6,274 nucleotides of DNA, taken from the NCBI GenBank assembly GCA_025350985.1, contig JANXWU010000117.1, positions 1-6,274 on the forward strand, read 5' to 3'. A model generated the notes under the pieces. It was not told where the DNA came from and did no database searches. It was given only the letters and a program-made list of their open reading frames with translations. Origin of the DNA: Spartobacteria bacterium (lineage in GTDB: Bacteria > Verrucomicrobiota > Verrucomicrobiia > Chthoniobacterales > Chthoniobacteraceae). The number at the start of each line of letters is the position of its first letter. Position 1 is the stretch's first letter. The position numbers were made by a program, and so were the translations under genes. Of the stretch, positions 5,488-6,274 are shown in pieces.

Positions 5488-6274
5488 ATGAGCACTCGCA
5501 TTCGTTCCCGTGAAAGTTTCTTCGTCCGCTGCCGCCACGCGCTCTACCGCGCGTTTATGCAAAAGCGCGCGCGCCTGCAACACCAGCTTGCAACGATGAG
5601 TCTGGTCGAGACGCTGGAAGCGCGCATCGCGCCGGCGAAAACGCTCTTCGTGGACTTCGGCGACTACTTCCCGACCGGCGGGTTGGATATGACCGTTCTA
5701 CAACTCCGCAATACCATCGCCGGGGGTGGCTTGGAAGGGCCCGACCTGCGCGGATTTCAGCCAGGCGCCGACCCCGCCTGGGTCGATGCCTCGAACCTGC
5801 ATTTCGCGGGGCTGGCTACGAATGTAACCTTCGACTACAACAACGATGGCGCTGTCAACAATCTGGACTACACCGCGGCGCGAGCTGACGCCTTGTCCGT
5901 CGTCCAACGCCTGTATGCACCGTTTAACATCGTCGTCGAGGCGGTGCCCAAGGTAACCAACACCAGCAGCGCCACCTACGTTACCGGTATTCACGACTTG
6001 CTGGCCGCCAGCGACTTGGGCTCCGACTACGTACTCGTCTCGCAGGTCCGCGGACCGCTGAACAAGGTCGGCACTTGGACCAGCGGCATCTCGAATGGCG
6101 AGGACATTGGGCTCAACAACACTCACACGAACACCGGCATCGTCTTCTCCGAGTACATGCTCACATCCAACTTCGGTGGACTGAACATGACCCGGCCCAA
6201 CGGCCCGGCAGGCACTGGCTTGGGAGACAACATCGCCCACGAGGCTGGACACGATTTGGGTCTGGAGCACATCT
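5488..6274 (+). CDS. Secreted metzincin-type zinc metalloprotease with LEARIAPA export-type N-terminus, 3' partial
   Basis: The frame stays open from ATG 5488 to the window edge (262 codons). An in-frame stop at 5476-5478 makes this the first possible ATG; ATG 5596 (MSLVETLEARIAPA) is an alternative. The N-terminus is Arg-rich and then reads ETLEARIAPA at 41-50, like the LEPR/LESR-type motifs at the start of large exported Planctomycetes and Verrucomicrobia proteins. A strand TLFVDFGDYF follows. FDYNNDGAVNNLDY at 115-128 fits a dockerin/EF-hand calcium loop (D116, N118, D120, G121, D127). Next come a helix and strand, VVQRLYAPFNIVVE, and HEAGHDLGLEH at 251-261, an exact HExxHxxGxxH zinc site with Glu252 as the catalytic base. 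It probably hydrolyses proteins outside the cytoplasm. The Met-turn and C-terminal domains lie beyond the window. No Shine-Dalgarno is visible. Confidence 0.87.
   Translation, partial: MSTRIRSRESFFVRCRHALYRAFMQKRARLQHQLATMSLVETLEARIAPAKTLFVDFGDYFPTGGLDMTVLQLRNTIAGGGLEGPDLRGFQPGADPAWVDASNLHFAGLATNVTFDYNNDGAVNNLDYTAARADALSVVQRLYAPFNIVVEAVPKVTNTSSATYVTGIHDLLAASDLGSDYVLVSQVRGPLNKVGTWTSGISNGEDIGLNNTHTNTGIVFSEYMLTSNFGGLNMTRPNGPAGTGLGDNIAHEAGHDLGLEHI

Noticed and set aside
5034..5501. Minus-strand open frame beginning opposite the leader and ending in the tRNA
   Set aside because: Its last residues (CTRQDSNLQPSDS) are the reverse complement of the tRNA, also a common artefact; the rest has no recognisable features.
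5698..6270. Minus-strand open frame of 190 codons
   Set aside because: It is opposite the metalloprotease, whose + frame carries an exact zinc motif and calcium loop; the reverse frame shows none.

Overview
The window comes from a GC-rich bacterium, most likely Verrucomicrobiota, with Planctomycetota as second choice. Three things point there. The first is a cytochrome-c/DUF1549/DUF1553 protein with a DUF1501 protein just downstream, a pairing typical of the PVC group. The second is an N-terminal LEARIAPA-type motif on a large exported protein. The third is weak or absent Shine-Dalgarno sequences. All genes I can support are on the + strand.

Layout. Bases 1-3074 hold the 3' part of a long multidomain gene: the tail of a LamG-like domain, a beta-rich PA14-like region, a planctomycete-type cytochrome c domain, DUF1549 and DUF1553. 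Its 5' end lies outside the window. A compact type II toxin-antitoxin pair follows (antitoxin 3120-3308, PemK/MazF-like toxin 3268-3609, overlapping). A Tat-exported DUF1501 protein starts 17 bases after the toxin (3627-4907). The intergenic stretch 4908-5001 leads into a tRNA-Arg(ACG) at 5002-5075. A gene-free stretch, 5076-5487, carries hairpins and an A+T-rich island. The last gene, 5488 to beyond the end, encodes a secreted metzincin-type zinc metalloprotease. It has an export-type N-terminal motif and an EF-hand/dockerin-like calcium loop, and is cut off just after its zinc-binding motif.

How the genes work together. The DUF1549/DUF1553 and DUF1501 genes probably act as a pair in the periplasm; the biochemical role of these families is not established. 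The toxin-antitoxin module sits between them in the same direction with very short gaps, so DUF1501 may be read from the toxin-antitoxin transcript. The toxin's 3' half is clearly poorer in G+C than its neighbours, which suggests insertion of a mobile module into an older gene pair. The tRNA and the metalloprotease look like separate transcription units.

The window does not show a clearly new multi-gene system. The items most worth a second look are the toxin-antitoxin insertion, the metalloprotease architecture, and the strong hairpin in that gene's leader.
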